Shown piece after piece: positions 11,039 through 21,591 of a stretch of 64,000 bases of DNA. A program made the translations under genes and the position numbers. The stretch lies in assembly GCA_947044365.1 (NCBI GenBank), contig OX345648.1:5658117-5722116 (forward strand). Reading direction: 5' to 3'. The number at the start of each line of letters is the position of its first letter. Within the stretch, counting starts at the first letter, position 1. Origin of the DNA: Petrosia ficiformis (taxonomy: Eukaryota > Porifera > Demospongiae > Haplosclerida > Petrosiidae). A model generated the notes under the pieces. That model made no database searches. It was not told where the DNA came from and worked only from the letters and a program-made list of their open reading frames with translations.

Positions 11039-13779
11039 TCAATTTATTACAAAAGAGCTCAGTTTCTTGAGCCAATTTAGACACATTCCCAGTGCATTGG
11101 ACCAGACCTCACGTGCAATATGGGAACGAAGATAAAGGAGTTGGGTAGCCAATAGGAACATAACAAAATTAATTGTGTATCGAATTGTGCGACGTCTAAT
11201 GAAAGACAAGATTAATCGACAAATGAAGGAACATATTCAGGGATAAACAGAATAGATTAATATATATCATTGTACCTTTTCAACTTCTGTCTAGCCTTAT
11301 GCAGATTAGACATGTTATCATTGAGTAAATATTTCTTTGTTCCCATACAAAATGTACTGATATACTTATCCCAATCTAATGATGTCATGTCAAAATTAAA
11401 AGTTCGTTTGTCTTCTTCTGAAAGCAGTGAGAGTAATTTATCATAGTTTTGATTAGACCACTAAGTTAGGAAAACAGAAACAGAGAGAGAGAGAGAGACG
11501 AATGAGGAAAGGAAAGAGTGTGAAGAGTGATATGTGAAAAGTGAGGGAGAGAGTGAGAGAAACAGAGAATGAAACTAAGTAGGTTCTCTTCAAATATTTA
11601 TATTAACCTGCCATGTTCTTTGTGTGAAGTAATCCAGCTGTTGCAACGTATTCTCCAATTTCTCATAATTTCTAACCATTCTGAAGAAAAGACATGATTA
11701 ATACTTCAGTTGAGATGTCGGTCAATATACCTTGCTTTTTTACCCAGCATACTGAATACACAATCAGACAAATAGGCTGGAACATAGTGAAGTGTAAACT
11801 GCCAAAAACGCCACATGAAAAAAGGCCAACATTTGACAACATGAGGACTACGAAACACCTCATCAAATGGATTCTCAGTGTAAGACTTTACCATGAATCC
11901 AGCTGTGAGATTGAAAATATATTTCATATAAAACTGAGTTGAAATTTAATGCCTCAAGATTAAGTATACCACAGTTGCACAATACTCATCATGCAAACAC
12001 TGCACAAGTACAATACTGTCTAAATTTAGCAGAAGTGCATGAGCTGTGATAAAAATTATAATTATAGTTCATTGACATGAAGTAATTTGTATACACATAT
12101 ATAGGTTAGTTAATATTTCACTCATGTAATACTGTGTATAGTATAGGTCTTGAAACAATTATTTCTAATATTTAATTCTCACTTAGCTTTCCCCAGTCAA
12201 TCGGATTACGTGATCCAGTATTACAATGATAGACAAGAGGAAATGGTGTCCTGTGAGGTATAAAGATGAAGTGAAATTGAAGAAAAGGAGATAAGAATTT
12301 TAAATAATAGTAGATATTTATTAAACCAGAGAGGGATCTTACGATTAGTGTTAATAATCAGTCACTTTACAAAGCATCATTTTCTGCTTGCTATCTGGCA
12401 AAAACCTTTGTCTCATATAAGTTTTAAAATGGGTGAATTGAAAGCGTTTAAAGAGATGACCGATGAAAGTGACAGATCAATCCAGTCATAATAATTGATA
12501 TGTATACATACATACTTATTCAATGCAGTTATCCATCCAATAGTTATTAACATATTTGTAACATAATCAACAGGTACTATATCCGCAACAGTATTCCAGT
12601 TAATTTTCATCACTCTTAGCATTCCTTTACCAACCTAACATGAAATAGATATCAAACATCATGCATACTTAATCTATGACTTACTGCTATAAATAAACCA
12701 GCTGCACCGTGAATACAATCAATCCATCCCTGGAAATAAATATAATTATTATCACTGTGTGGGTGGATGGTTATAATAATTGTTTTATTTGTGTTATGTA
12801 CATGTCTGTGTGTTCCTTTTTTTATACGTAGATATATATATATACTTACTGGTAATGGTTCTTTATAAGCAGCTCCCACAATACTAGGTCTGAAGATAGC
12901 TACAGGGAGATCTTTTGCTTCATTTTGTAACAAGCTTTCAGCTAATGCTTTAGTAAATGTGTATGTATTAGGACGACCTTGAAGAAGAGATGGAATGATC
13001 ATTTCCAGTTGTTCATCTGTCATCCAACTATACAAAGACTGAAATTAAATGTGATATATTAGTTCAGTGTCACATACTATGCTGATTGCATTAAATCATT
13101 GTAATTCACGGGAGCTGAATAGATAATCTCTTCAATATTATTCATTTGACAATTGGAGTATGCTGTAGATACGTGTATTAATGACTATGTATGAAAAAAA
13201 AGGTATTGATTTTGTTTTAGTAATAATTATACAATACCTGCAGTTTCTTCATCTTACGACATAGTTTTATCATCTCTCTCACACCTATTACATTATATTG
13301 CAGAGCATCTCTCAATCGTTCATTGAATTGTATCGTAGCTGCCAAATGAAAAACAATAGAGACACTTCCAACTAGTATCTCTTCATCTTCTTTACTGATT
13401 CCTAATCCAGGTCTACTTATGTCTCCTGCTATAGGAACAATACGATCAATCATTTCTGGAGATTCAGTTAGCAGATGTTGAAATAACTGCACAAACAAAT
13501 GGCATGTATAATGAATATTGTTAAGATAGGCAAACTCACCTTTTTGTTTGTGAGGTCTTCAACTCTCTCCTGCACACTTTTTCCTTTCTTTGGTCTCACC
13601 AATACAAAGACACGACCTGCAGTTGGTAGACTACGCAAGATTTTCTCGACTAAACATTTTCCCATAAAACCAGTAGCACCAGTGATAAAGATATCATGAC
13701 CAGAATAAAACTCAGTGATTGTAGGCCACTCGCTACGAGGAAGCTGTTCACCTGAAGACATCATTGTAGCAGTACTCAT
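11039..13779 (-). CDS. Fatty acyl-CoA reductase, FAR1-like, tandem copy D
   Basis: Fourth FAR copy. Exon 1 (13540-13779, 80 codons) has TGATGFMGK. Exon 2 (13238-13486, 83 codons) has GDISRPGLGIS. Exon 3 (13078-13184) has HVSTAYSNCQM. Exon 4 (12850-13027) has catalytic YTFTK. Further exons are at about 12686-12730, 12520-12636 (PVDYVTNM), 12188-12252 (VYHCNTGS), about 11735-11900 (NPFDEVFRSPH), 11610-11683, about 11280-11463 and 11039 to about 11195, ending in the FAR1-like tail LRSHIAREVW. Splice phases were checked and are consistent across exons 1-4 and 6-7. Exons 1, 2 and 4 are almost identical to copies A and B, whereas exons 3 and 6-8 are clearly diverged, a mosaic that suggests gene conversion. 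The gene is divergent from ALG10, with start codons 109 bases apart. Confidence 0.92.
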
Positions 13780-13888
13780 AATAGATCAGGAAAGTTGATG
13801 CAAGCTGAGCACCAGAGCTGGGCGTAGCTGCAGAGACACGTGTAAATAAAAGGGATGGGTTCATTGCATGTAATGCATACATCAAGAC
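13780..13888. promoter_or_regulatory. candidate bidirectional promoter, FAR-D / ALG10
   Basis: 109 bases separate the two divergent start codons, so 5' UTRs and promoter must be shared or overlapping. The stretch is richer in G+C than the surroundings and contains the E-box-like CACGTG near 13838. No TATA box is obvious. The function is inferred from position only. Confidence 0.5.
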
Positions 13889-15246
13889 ATGATGAAAAAA
13901 TGGATTTTACCTTCTTCATTTGCCATCATCCTTGGAGTGATTTCCCAGCTAGTCAACTATCATCAACCATTACCATATATGGTGAGAATTGAATAAGAGA
14001 AATATATGATTATATTTGTATTTTACATCTTACCAGGATGAAGTGTTTCATGTACCACAAAGTCAGCATTTCTGTGATCACAATTTTTCTCAATGGGATC
14101 CTATGATTACTACACTACCAGGACTGTATGTACAGTTATAATTCAATTTAATTTCCTGCCTTAACAAAACGATCATGTGTTAGAAGAATGTAGTGCCTAA
14201 GTACAGAGCTGGACAGCAGTGTATATTTAGTTGTGTAAAATGATATAAATAGAAAACCACACCTCTTAACAGTGCTCTCTACAATTATGTATAATTTTAT
14301 AGATATAATATATAGATATAATATATATATATATGTAATATGTTATATACAAATAACCTTTTCAGTTCGTTGTTGTGTGCTGTTATCATTACTGACAATC
14401 AGCCATTGCGAATTGTGATTGGCTGGCAGTTGTCTGGTTTTCGTAGCTTGATGGTCAGAGCGCTGATGACTGAAGCTAGTGGCTTTGGGTTTTATTACCA
14501 GCGACTACCAGTTTTTCACTTTCCTTTTGGCCTTGTACTGTCAGAATAAACAGAATTGTATAGTATCATTGAATTATGTAATTGTAATGTATTAATTTAT
14601 TATGATTCAGATACTTTACATCATTACTATGGGTGGAGCCTGTCCATTGGTTGCTAGGTATGAACAGGTCTAGTCTTTGTATAGTTCCCCTCTTGAGGTA
14701 AATTGCTTTTTCTTATTTTATCTATTTGATGTTCTTATTATTCTATTTAGAGCACAAAACATTCTATTTACGCTCGGATGTTACTTTATATTACATAAAC
14801 TTTTGAAGTCACTTCACCCACGTACATCTTCCATCTCCTCATTCTCTCTTGCTTGCTTTCCTCTTCTGTTCTTCTTCTCTTTTCTGTATTATACTGATAA
14901 TGGCTCAACATTTATGATGCTTACTGGCTACTGGTTGGCCTTAAAAGACCGTACTATCCTATCTGCTTTGGTATGTATATATATGTATGTAGGTATGTAT
15001 ATATGTATGTGTATGTATATGTATGTATGTATATATAGTTATATATATATATATATATATTATCACAGGTTCTTCTAGTTAGCATTCTTTTTCGTCAGAC
15101 AAATATCATATGGGCGGGGTTTGTATCGGGTATTGTAGCTCTTAAAATATTGGAACCAAATATAAAGAATAAGAAACAAGGTAACATGAGATTATTTAAC
15201 TCTCTGTATGTATGCATGTATGTATGTATCTATGTATGTATCTATG

Positions 15247-15280
<34 letters not shown>

Positions 15281-16225
15281 TGTATGTATGCATGTATTTT
15301 TTGTATGTATGTATGTATGTATGTATGTATGTATGTATGTATGTATGTATGTATGTATGTATGTATGTATGTACACATGTAGTATGTATGTATGTATGTA
15401 TGTATGTATGTATGCATGTATTTTTTCATTTAGATTCCTCGTTATTAACTCAACTAATATCTATATTAAGGATTCTTCCTAATTCTCTCCCGTCACTTCT
15501 CCTCAAAATGTGGTCATATATATTATTAGCTGTTGGATTTCTTGCATTTCTCATTATTAATGGTAGTATAGTTGTAGGAGATAAAACACATCATGTCACT
15601 TCCTTTCATTTCCCACAAATATTCTATTTTATTAGGTATACACATGCATACACACATGCATACACACACCTTTCAGTGTTTCGTACTGGATTTTTGTAGG
15701 GCGGGGAAAGAATGTGAAGCACACTCCTCCTTTGGGGTGGGTGGGGGGGGTGGGGTCTGGAGGCATGCTCCTCTAGGAAATTTTTTAACTTTGTGCTCTC
15801 ACATACACGCACACACATACATGTACATGTACACACCCACGTACATGTACATGTACACACACATGTACATGTACAAGTACACACACACATGTACATGTAC
15901 ATGTACTCACACACATATATACTAACACACACACACACACACACAGAAACTATATATACTTACAAATTTCTTTGTTTAGTTTTTCTATTGGATTTTCTGC
16001 TGGACCTCTTCTTTGTCAATGGAGATTAGTTAGAAAAACTGGTATATTTCTGTTCAAACCCAGAGGGATCTTGATATTTCTATTACTGTGTATTGCAGGC
16101 TCGTTTCTAGTTCACTATTTCACGTGAGTTCATAATTTATTCAGCTATCCATCCATTCATTCATCCATCTATCTATCTATCTATCTATCTATCTATGTAT
16201 CTATCTATCTATCTATCTATCTATG

Positions 16226-16256
<31 letters not shown>

Positions 16257-16787
16257 GTATCTATCTATCCATCCATGCAGTTATGAACATCCTTACTTAT
16301 TGGCAGATAATCGCCACTATCCATTCTATATTTGGAAAAACATTTTCAAACCACACCCCTTTAATAAATATCTACTGGTTCCTATGTATAGTCTATGTAC
16401 TATTTTCTTCGTAACTGCATTAGGTAAATGACCACACCCCCTAATTAAATATTCATTTAATTTTATTATTATAGGAGACAACCAATCAAAATTGTGGTAA
16501 GTAAAATACTGCTGAATTTTTAACCCTTTCATCACTATACTATTTATAGGATTGTTTTGTTTCTATCAAGTTGTTTGTTATCTTTAGTTCCACAAGCTCT
16601 TCTTGAATTCCGATATTACATAATTCCATACCTACTTTTCCGGATACACATCAGCCCCATTCCCATGTCGGGAAGTATACTAGAATTCCTTCATTACACA
16701 ATTGTTAATATAATAACAATTTGGTTGTTTATTGAACGACCTTTCCATTGGGAAGGGCATAATGGATTACAAAGGTTCATGTGGTGA
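13889..16787 (+). CDS. ALG10: ALG10 alpha-1,2-glucosyltransferase
   Basis: Dolichyl-P-Glc:Glc2Man9GlcNAc2-PP-dolichol glucosyltransferase (GT59), which adds the terminal glucose to the N-glycan precursor in the ER membrane. Eleven exons: 13889-13981, 14037-14129, about 14610-14656, about 14669-14695, 14751-14970, 15069-15180, 15434-15635, 15980-16123, 16281-16423, 16475-16496 and 16550-16787. Exon 1 is a hydrophobic N-terminal segment. Exon 2 has the family signature DEVFHVPQSQHFC then WDPMITTLPGLY. Exon 5 has FLYYTDNGS. Exon 6 has LFRQTNIIW. Exon 9 has YLLADNRHYPFY. The protein ends in LEFRYYIIPY and, at the very C-terminus, LQRFMW, as in animal ALG10. It is a multi-pass hydrophobic protein. 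Exons 3 and 4 are the least certain because they are tiny. The start is the first of two adjacent ATGs. Confidence 0.94.
14435..14560 (+). repeat. possible tRNA-derived SINE head in ALG10 intron 2
   Basis: GTAGCTTGATGGTCAGAGCG (14443-14462) resembles a tRNA D-arm/A-box region, followed about 25 bases later by GGGTTTTATTACCAGC, which could be a decayed B box. It is more GC-rich than the surrounding intron. No tail or target duplication was identified, so this is tentative. Confidence 0.35.
15206..15426. repeat. (ATGT)n microsatellite in ALG10 intron
   Basis: ATGT tetranucleotide array containing two copies of a GCATGTATTTTTT junction, between exons 6 and 7 of ALG10. Confidence 0.93.
15690..15795. 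repeat. GC-rich dispersed repeat fragment in ALG10 intron
   Basis: A G-rich block ending in GGCATGCTCCTCTAGGAAAT. A related end, CTCCCCCTAGGAAAGTTTTA, recurs at about 17661-17681, indicating a dispersed repeat. It is followed by ACAC/ATGTAC microsatellite to about 15945. Confidence 0.45.
16155..16275. repeat. (ATCT)n microsatellite in ALG10 intron
   Basis: ATCT/ATCC tetranucleotide tract immediately upstream of the acceptor of exon 9 (exon begins at 16281); the tract forms the polypyrimidine region of that splice site. Confidence 0.9.
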
Positions 16788-17838
16788 TGTCATTAATACC
16801 TCATAGCAACATTTGATGTTATAACATGTCTTGTGAAATTAATAACAGTTCATGTAAAGTTAGTCATATATTAGTAGGTTAACGACACACAGCATTGCAG
16901 CGTGATAAAATTCTGAAAACTGATTGATCAAATGCAACACAAAGATAGAATCAGATCCTATCCTTGCCTTACGTTGCATCTGATAGCATTGAAGGAAATT
17001 TATCTTGTTTACAATAGAACACATTGACTCAATACAAATTTGCATCATTATGTGAAGCAGCCCATATTGTGATGTCGTACCATGTCATAATGTGTAATAA
17101 TCATATTGATTTAGAGAAATGTTTAACCTCATTCCCATGTGCTATATCATTTGTGCATGCATGGGTATGAGGATAAATAAAGAAAAATATATAAAAACAA
17201 TTATATTACAACACATTTGCTTTTAAAAAGTACGACATAGAAATTAGAAGAGATAATGATATGACAGTCATGATAATTTATAAAGATTCAAGAAGTTAGT
17301 AAAGTGGTGTCATGTGGTGACAGGAGGAGGTAAAAGAGAAGATGAAGAAGTACTCATTGAAGAAGTCTGAATTGTTTCAAATATATGCCACATTTTATAT
17401 CCCATGTCTTCAGCTTGGTATTCTGATATTGAGTCTACTAGACTATAGGATGTAATAATAATTAATTAAATTTAGTGGGTGTGGTAATAGGCTATGAATT
17501 TAATTAACTATTTGTAAGTGACACATCACCAGTCATAGAGTGGAGTGATGTCAGCCATTTTGTATATGTATAGTATGCTAACTGAAGTATAACCGGTTTC
17601 ATACAGGATTTTGGTTAGGGTGTGTAGGGAAACAGTGATATGTTCACACATAGGTCCTTCTCCCCCTAGGAAAGTTTTAAACTTCAGGCCCGCTGAGATG
17701 GCGTTGGACTCCAGAATTATATGGCACCTTTCCCTCTCTGTATGCAGTCATGTATAATGGTCCTAGGTATATGTACATTTACTAGATAGCAAGTTGAGCT
17801 AACACAAATGGCAGTATTTAAATTTACTTGTAACCAGG
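16788..17838. other. convergent intergenic region ALG10 / PNPLA
   Basis: About 1 kb without a supported gene. It holds a hairpin-like element with CCTCATTCCCATG (17127-17139) and its near-complement (17160-17172), and a dispersed-repeat fragment around 17600-17700. Short frames here lack protein-like composition. Confidence 0.5.
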
Positions 17839-17994
17839 GGTGTGGAAATAGTGAGCCAACTGCCGGACATTTTGGGCTATTTTTAACACTCTTGTCCTGC
17901 TCTCCATATACTTTATATACAGCTCAGTTTCAATTTACCAGACATTCACTAGATTTATCGGACAATGTCCTGCATGACTGGCTATTTCCACACC
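17839..17994. mobile_element. 156-bp MITE whose right terminus overlaps the PNPLA stop codon
   Basis: Perfect 13-base terminal inverted repeats: GGTGTGGAAATAG at 17839-17851 and CTATTTCCACACC at 17982-17994. A homologous, inverted copy lies at about 41841-41950 in MICAL, sharing internal segments such as GACATTCACTAGATTTA and ACATTGTCCTGCA-type sequence (the latter with slight differences). The stop codon and the last four codons of the PNPLA gene are inside the right repeat. Confidence 0.8.
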
Positions 17995-19765
17995 AGTGCT
18001 TGTAGCATATACCTCTTCCATTTATCTGTTACTGATGTCATTATAACATCACTGCTATTCTTGAACAGAGATTTAGGCTTCAGTGTCCATCTAAACCGAG
18101 GCTTTCGATTACAGCTCTTTAATAACGCACCATCGCATTCCTTCTCCACAAAAAGAAGTGAGTCTCGTCTATCATCTATCTCGACTAGTATTTCATCTAA
18201 ACTGCCAACAATAGAAGATTGTCGAGAATGTGTTTGTGAGACATAACCGCTTGAGGCATCCTCATCATCACTGAGAGTGGAATCAATGGGTGGGCTCTCC
18301 AGTGTTGAGTCAATGGATGTGGCCTCATCACTATGCATTAACAGTTTATATGGTAAATAGGTGAGAATACCTGTAAACAGGAAATTCCAATATAATTAGT
18401 ATATGTGACAATGACAAACCAACTGACATCACAATTTAGTGTGACAATGAGCAAAATAACTGACAATAACATGGTAACTGATAACAGTGATAATATGTAT
18501 ATCCCAATTACAAAAATGTGATATTACTATTACCCCTTAAGTCAATGTAATATATTACTATTATTATTATATTATTACCTTAAAAATCTATATATTAATA
18601 CATTCCTGCACTTTAAAGGTTTTGGGTATACTTATTATGTCATACACTCAACAGCTTTGATATCATGATATATATAATTATATATATACATATTATAATT
18701 ATATCTTCACAACAATTAAATTACCCACAGTAGCATCATATATGTATCAATCATTATTAAATCTATCCTCCATTCACATTAACAAAGTTAATTAAACTAA
18801 TAATAGTCTGTCTACCTTCTCTTTTAATGAAACTAAAAGCATCATGAAATCCCTGTTGACAAAGCTCGTCCATTTCTTTCCATGGAAAGAATAAAAAGGC
18901 TCCAAATCCTCTATACAGATTAGACCAGGATGCTTGAATGGTTTGTTCAAACATATATATATGATAAAAAGTCTCTGTTTCTCCATTTGGACATATATCA
19001 CATTCTCCACTGAATGGTGATACTGTAATCACATCTGGGTTTGAAGAGTGTGGTATATTGCAGGATAAACCTCCATCACAACATTGCTGAAATAAAGAAT
19101 AGGGATACACTAGTTTTAATTAACAATAACTATAACTAAAACCCCTTTTAGTAAGACATTGGGTAACTGAACTTACAGGTCTACTGTAATAACTAAAATG
19201 AAAATTGGCCAATAATGGGCACTTTTAGTTAGTTAACTAAAACCCTTTTAGTAAGCCTTATATTATTTTAGTTAATTAACTATAACTGAATTGTGATAAA
19301 CTAGGCATATTACAACTTTAACTAAAAGTGGTCATTATTGTCATACTAAGACAACACTAATGGACATATAACAGTTTTTGATACATTTTGAAGCATGGGC
19401 CAAATTGGCTCAACAATGGTTAGCGTGTGTGTGCCATTGGGAATACATCTTGAGCCAATTAACAAATAGTTAATGCTGTTATATAGTGACAATATAATCA
19501 TAACGGCCCAAAGAGAGAACTGTGCAGTGCCAAATAAGAAGCCCTTTGAGCCAATGGTGTGCCATATAAGCTTATCAAAAACACCGATGTATATAAATAG
19601 ATAGATTAAAGGATAAATAGATAAATTGTTTGGACTCACTTTTCCTCTAAATATTGGAATTTTAAAACCGAAAGCCACTGGAATATAGCAACTACACACA
19701 ACAGCCTATTAAACAAAACACATGTTAAATATTTAGTTATACATACATGATGTTATCAGAGATGT

Positions 19766-19804
<39 letters not shown>

Positions 19805-20578
19805 AACCTGAGGCAATGGAAAAATGAAAAATGAGAGTTGCCTCAGGTGGGATTCGAACCCACGACACTCTGCATGTACATATATAGACACACAATATAT
19901 ATATAATATATAATTATATACACATGTACATAATAGTGATGTACCGATAAGAGATTATACCAATATTCCAATAAACCGATATTTACTGTATACACTGGTA
20001 CTAAACATAATGCCCAATCCCAATTATCAGTACATCACTATTTATACATACATATTATATACATGTACATACATACCCACCAGGAGTGTGTGATTATAGG
20101 ATTAATTGGTATTGTTGATTATCAATGTTCGTGATTTTGTAGTATCGTAATTAATCGATTAATTGATTATCAAATAGTACTGAAATGAAACTTGCTGCAT
20201 TTTACAATAAAGTAGTAAATCAACATCTGATTTACATTACAAACAAATTTAATGTGTGAAAAACACACAACAGAAATGGATTTTTCAATTGTATTACTTC
20301 GTTCTAATACTGATTCCTCTTGTTGAGTTCTTGGAACAAGAATGGTCAACCATATTTAATGAACTACATCAGCAAATATTGTACCTATCTGATTAATTAG
20401 TTTTCAACATTGGCAAATAATCACGACTAATCGATCAGTCGATTTAATTGCACACCCCTAATATACACACATGTACATATATTCGTACATACATGTATAT
20501 ATATATATATATGTATACATGTACACATATTTGTACATACATATACATATATATATGTATACATGTACATATATTCGT

Positions 20579-20620
<42 letters not shown>

Positions 20621-20637
20621 ACATGTACACATATTTG

Positions 20638-20684
<47 letters not shown>

Positions 20685-21450
20685 ACATACATGTATATAT
20701 ATATATGTATACATATACACATATTTGTACATACATATACATGTACATATATTCGTACATAGTTACATACATGTATATATATATATATTATATATATATA
20801 TATGTATACATGTACACATATTTGTACATACATATACATATATATATGTATATATGTACACATATTTGTACATACATGTACATATATATATATAATATGT
20901 ACATATATACGTAGATACATGTATATACAATATTAGTTATTATAATTATAATTATTAATTACTTACACAATTCACATACCTGAATAAGCTCAGCTCTTGT
21001 GTTAAAATCGGACACAATCCAGTTTTTCATGCTCGGAAACACAGTAAGGGATACACCAACTTTCCCCCTACATCGTCGATGAGCATCACTAGGTAATACT
21101 CTATCCAGAAAACGTCTCACATGACCCATCAGATCAAAACTTGGATGGAATGCTCCAAATCTGCCCAGCCATGGTTTTGTATGGGCATCTTCGTGAAGTG
21201 TTCTTATGAACTTGTATCCTTCCGTTGCTGAAACACCACATACTGCTGACGCAGCAACTATCGAACCAGCACTAGCACCATAAACTGTTTTAATCTTTTT
21301 TAAGTAGTTACTGACGTGTTCTTGTAAACACAGACCCACTCCGACATGATACATACCCATAAAGCCACATCCTGCGAAAGACACAGTCGTTCTGTGTGTC
21401 CGCTTTTCTTCTTCTCTTTCGACACAACTGTTCTCTGTAGCAACAGACAT
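17982..21450 (-). CDS. Patatin-like phospholipase, PNPLA2/ATGL-like
   Basis: Predicted serine lipase of the PNPLA family (triacylglycerol or phospholipid hydrolysis, often at lipid droplets). Four exons: 20980-21450, 19640-19705, 18816-19086 and 17982-18370, with consistent phases, 398 residues. Exon 1 has the oxyanion motif GCGFMG (about residue 32), nucleophile GASAG and AFHPSFDLM. Exon 2 has [10 protein letters not shown]. Exon 3 begins with the catalytic-dyad motif DGG and contains [13 protein letters not shown], a strong ATGL/PNPLA2-3 hallmark. Exon 4 is Ser/Asp-rich and then basic. The usual long ATGL C-terminal region is missing, giving a shorter protein than PNPLA2 (about 500). The terminal residues LVWK and stop are supplied by a MITE. 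The start is ATG 21450; the frame upstream only continues to a GTG. Whether it is an ATGL orthologue or a broader PNPLA1-5 member cannot be fixed here. Confidence 0.88.
19100..19345. repeat. AT-rich dispersed repeat, GTTAACTAAAA family
   Basis: Contains AGTTAACTAAAACCC twice-related blocks and AAATAATGGGCACTTTTA-like sequence. A homologous segment lies inverted at about 43665-43745 (ATGGGCACTTTTA and TTTTAGTAAGCC shared), and AACTAAAAGTGGTCATTATT recurs at about 52508-52530. It lies in the PNPLA intron before exon 3. Confidence 0.6.
19357..19590 (-). mobile_element. MITE-like element, copy 1, in PNPLA intron
   Basis: Its reverse complement aligns to 62155-62325: shared blocks include CAGTTCTCTCTTTGGGCC, ATGATTATATTGTCACTA, TTAATTGGCTCAAGATGTAT and GAGCCAATTTGGCCCA. 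The ends carry an imperfect inverted repeat (GTTTTTGATA near 19362 and TATCAAAAAC near 19573). It encodes nothing. Confidence 0.75.
19755..19880 (-). mobile_element. truncated tRNA-derived SINE with hairpin and (TTTC)n tail
   Basis: On the minus strand GGGTTCGAATCCCACCTGAG is a canonical RNA polymerase III B box/T-arm. It is followed by an 11-base inverted repeat (ACCTGAGGCAA, 19806-19816, and TTGCCTCAGGT, 19838-19848) and a TTTC simple tail (19767-19805). No A box is seen upstream, so the head is truncated. Confidence 0.6.
20081..20460. mobile_element. hAT-like MITE in PNPLA intron 1
   Basis: The left end CAGGAGTGTGTGATTA and reverse-complemented right end TAGGGGTGTGCAATTA form a 16-base imperfect terminal inverted repeat of the type found on hAT elements. 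Flanking octamers ATACCCAC and ATATACAC match at six of eight positions, compatible with a decayed 8-base target duplication. There is no transposase frame. Confidence 0.65.
20461..20930. repeat. (ATACATGT)/(AT)n microsatellite with ~60-base higher-order period
   Basis: Repeating blocks of ATGTATACATGTACACATAT(T)TGTACATACAT plus AT runs. The many overlapping frames in this block are not genes. Confidence 0.9.
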
Positions 21451-21591
21451 ACTTGTACTATATGATGTCACATTCTGTGTTTTCTTTTATATTGTGTTTG
21501 TGTGGCCTAGCGCCAGCAGGCTGGGCGTTGTGAGGGTGTGAGGTGGGTGGAGGTAGAACAGTGTTACCATGGTAGCAATGCTCTCTAACAA
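21451..21591. promoter_or_regulatory. candidate bidirectional promoter, PNPLA / AGBL
   Basis: 141 bases between divergent starts. The sequence is noticeably GC-rich for this window (GCGCCAGCAGGCTGGGCG core near 21508). A short out-of-frame upstream ATG (21569, ending TGA 21595) precedes the AGBL start. Promoter role inferred from position. Confidence 0.5.

Noticed and set aside
11470..11580. AG-rich tract near a FAR-D exon considered as a regulatory element
   Set aside because: Simple GAGA-type low-complexity sequence in an intron; nothing specific to support regulation.
14340..14549. 69-codon frame in ALG10 intron 2 (FRSLMVRALMTEASGF)
   Set aside because: Coincides with a tRNA-like A-box region and is not needed for the ALG10 frame; more likely a SINE fragment than an exon.
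16860..17048. 62-codon minus-strand frame (CIESMCSIVNKINFLQ)
   Set aside because: No family resemblance, no splice support, isolated in an AT-rich intergenic region.
19843..19866. Possible functional tRNA gene (B box GGTTCGAATCC)
   Set aside because: No A box, no acceptor stem pairing and no anticodon arm upstream; adjacent TTTC tail and hairpin indicate a SINE remnant.
20427..20920. Multiple overlapping Tyr/Ile-rich frames
   Set aside because: AT/ATAC/ATGT repeat in PNPLA intron 1; no splice-compatible coding segment.
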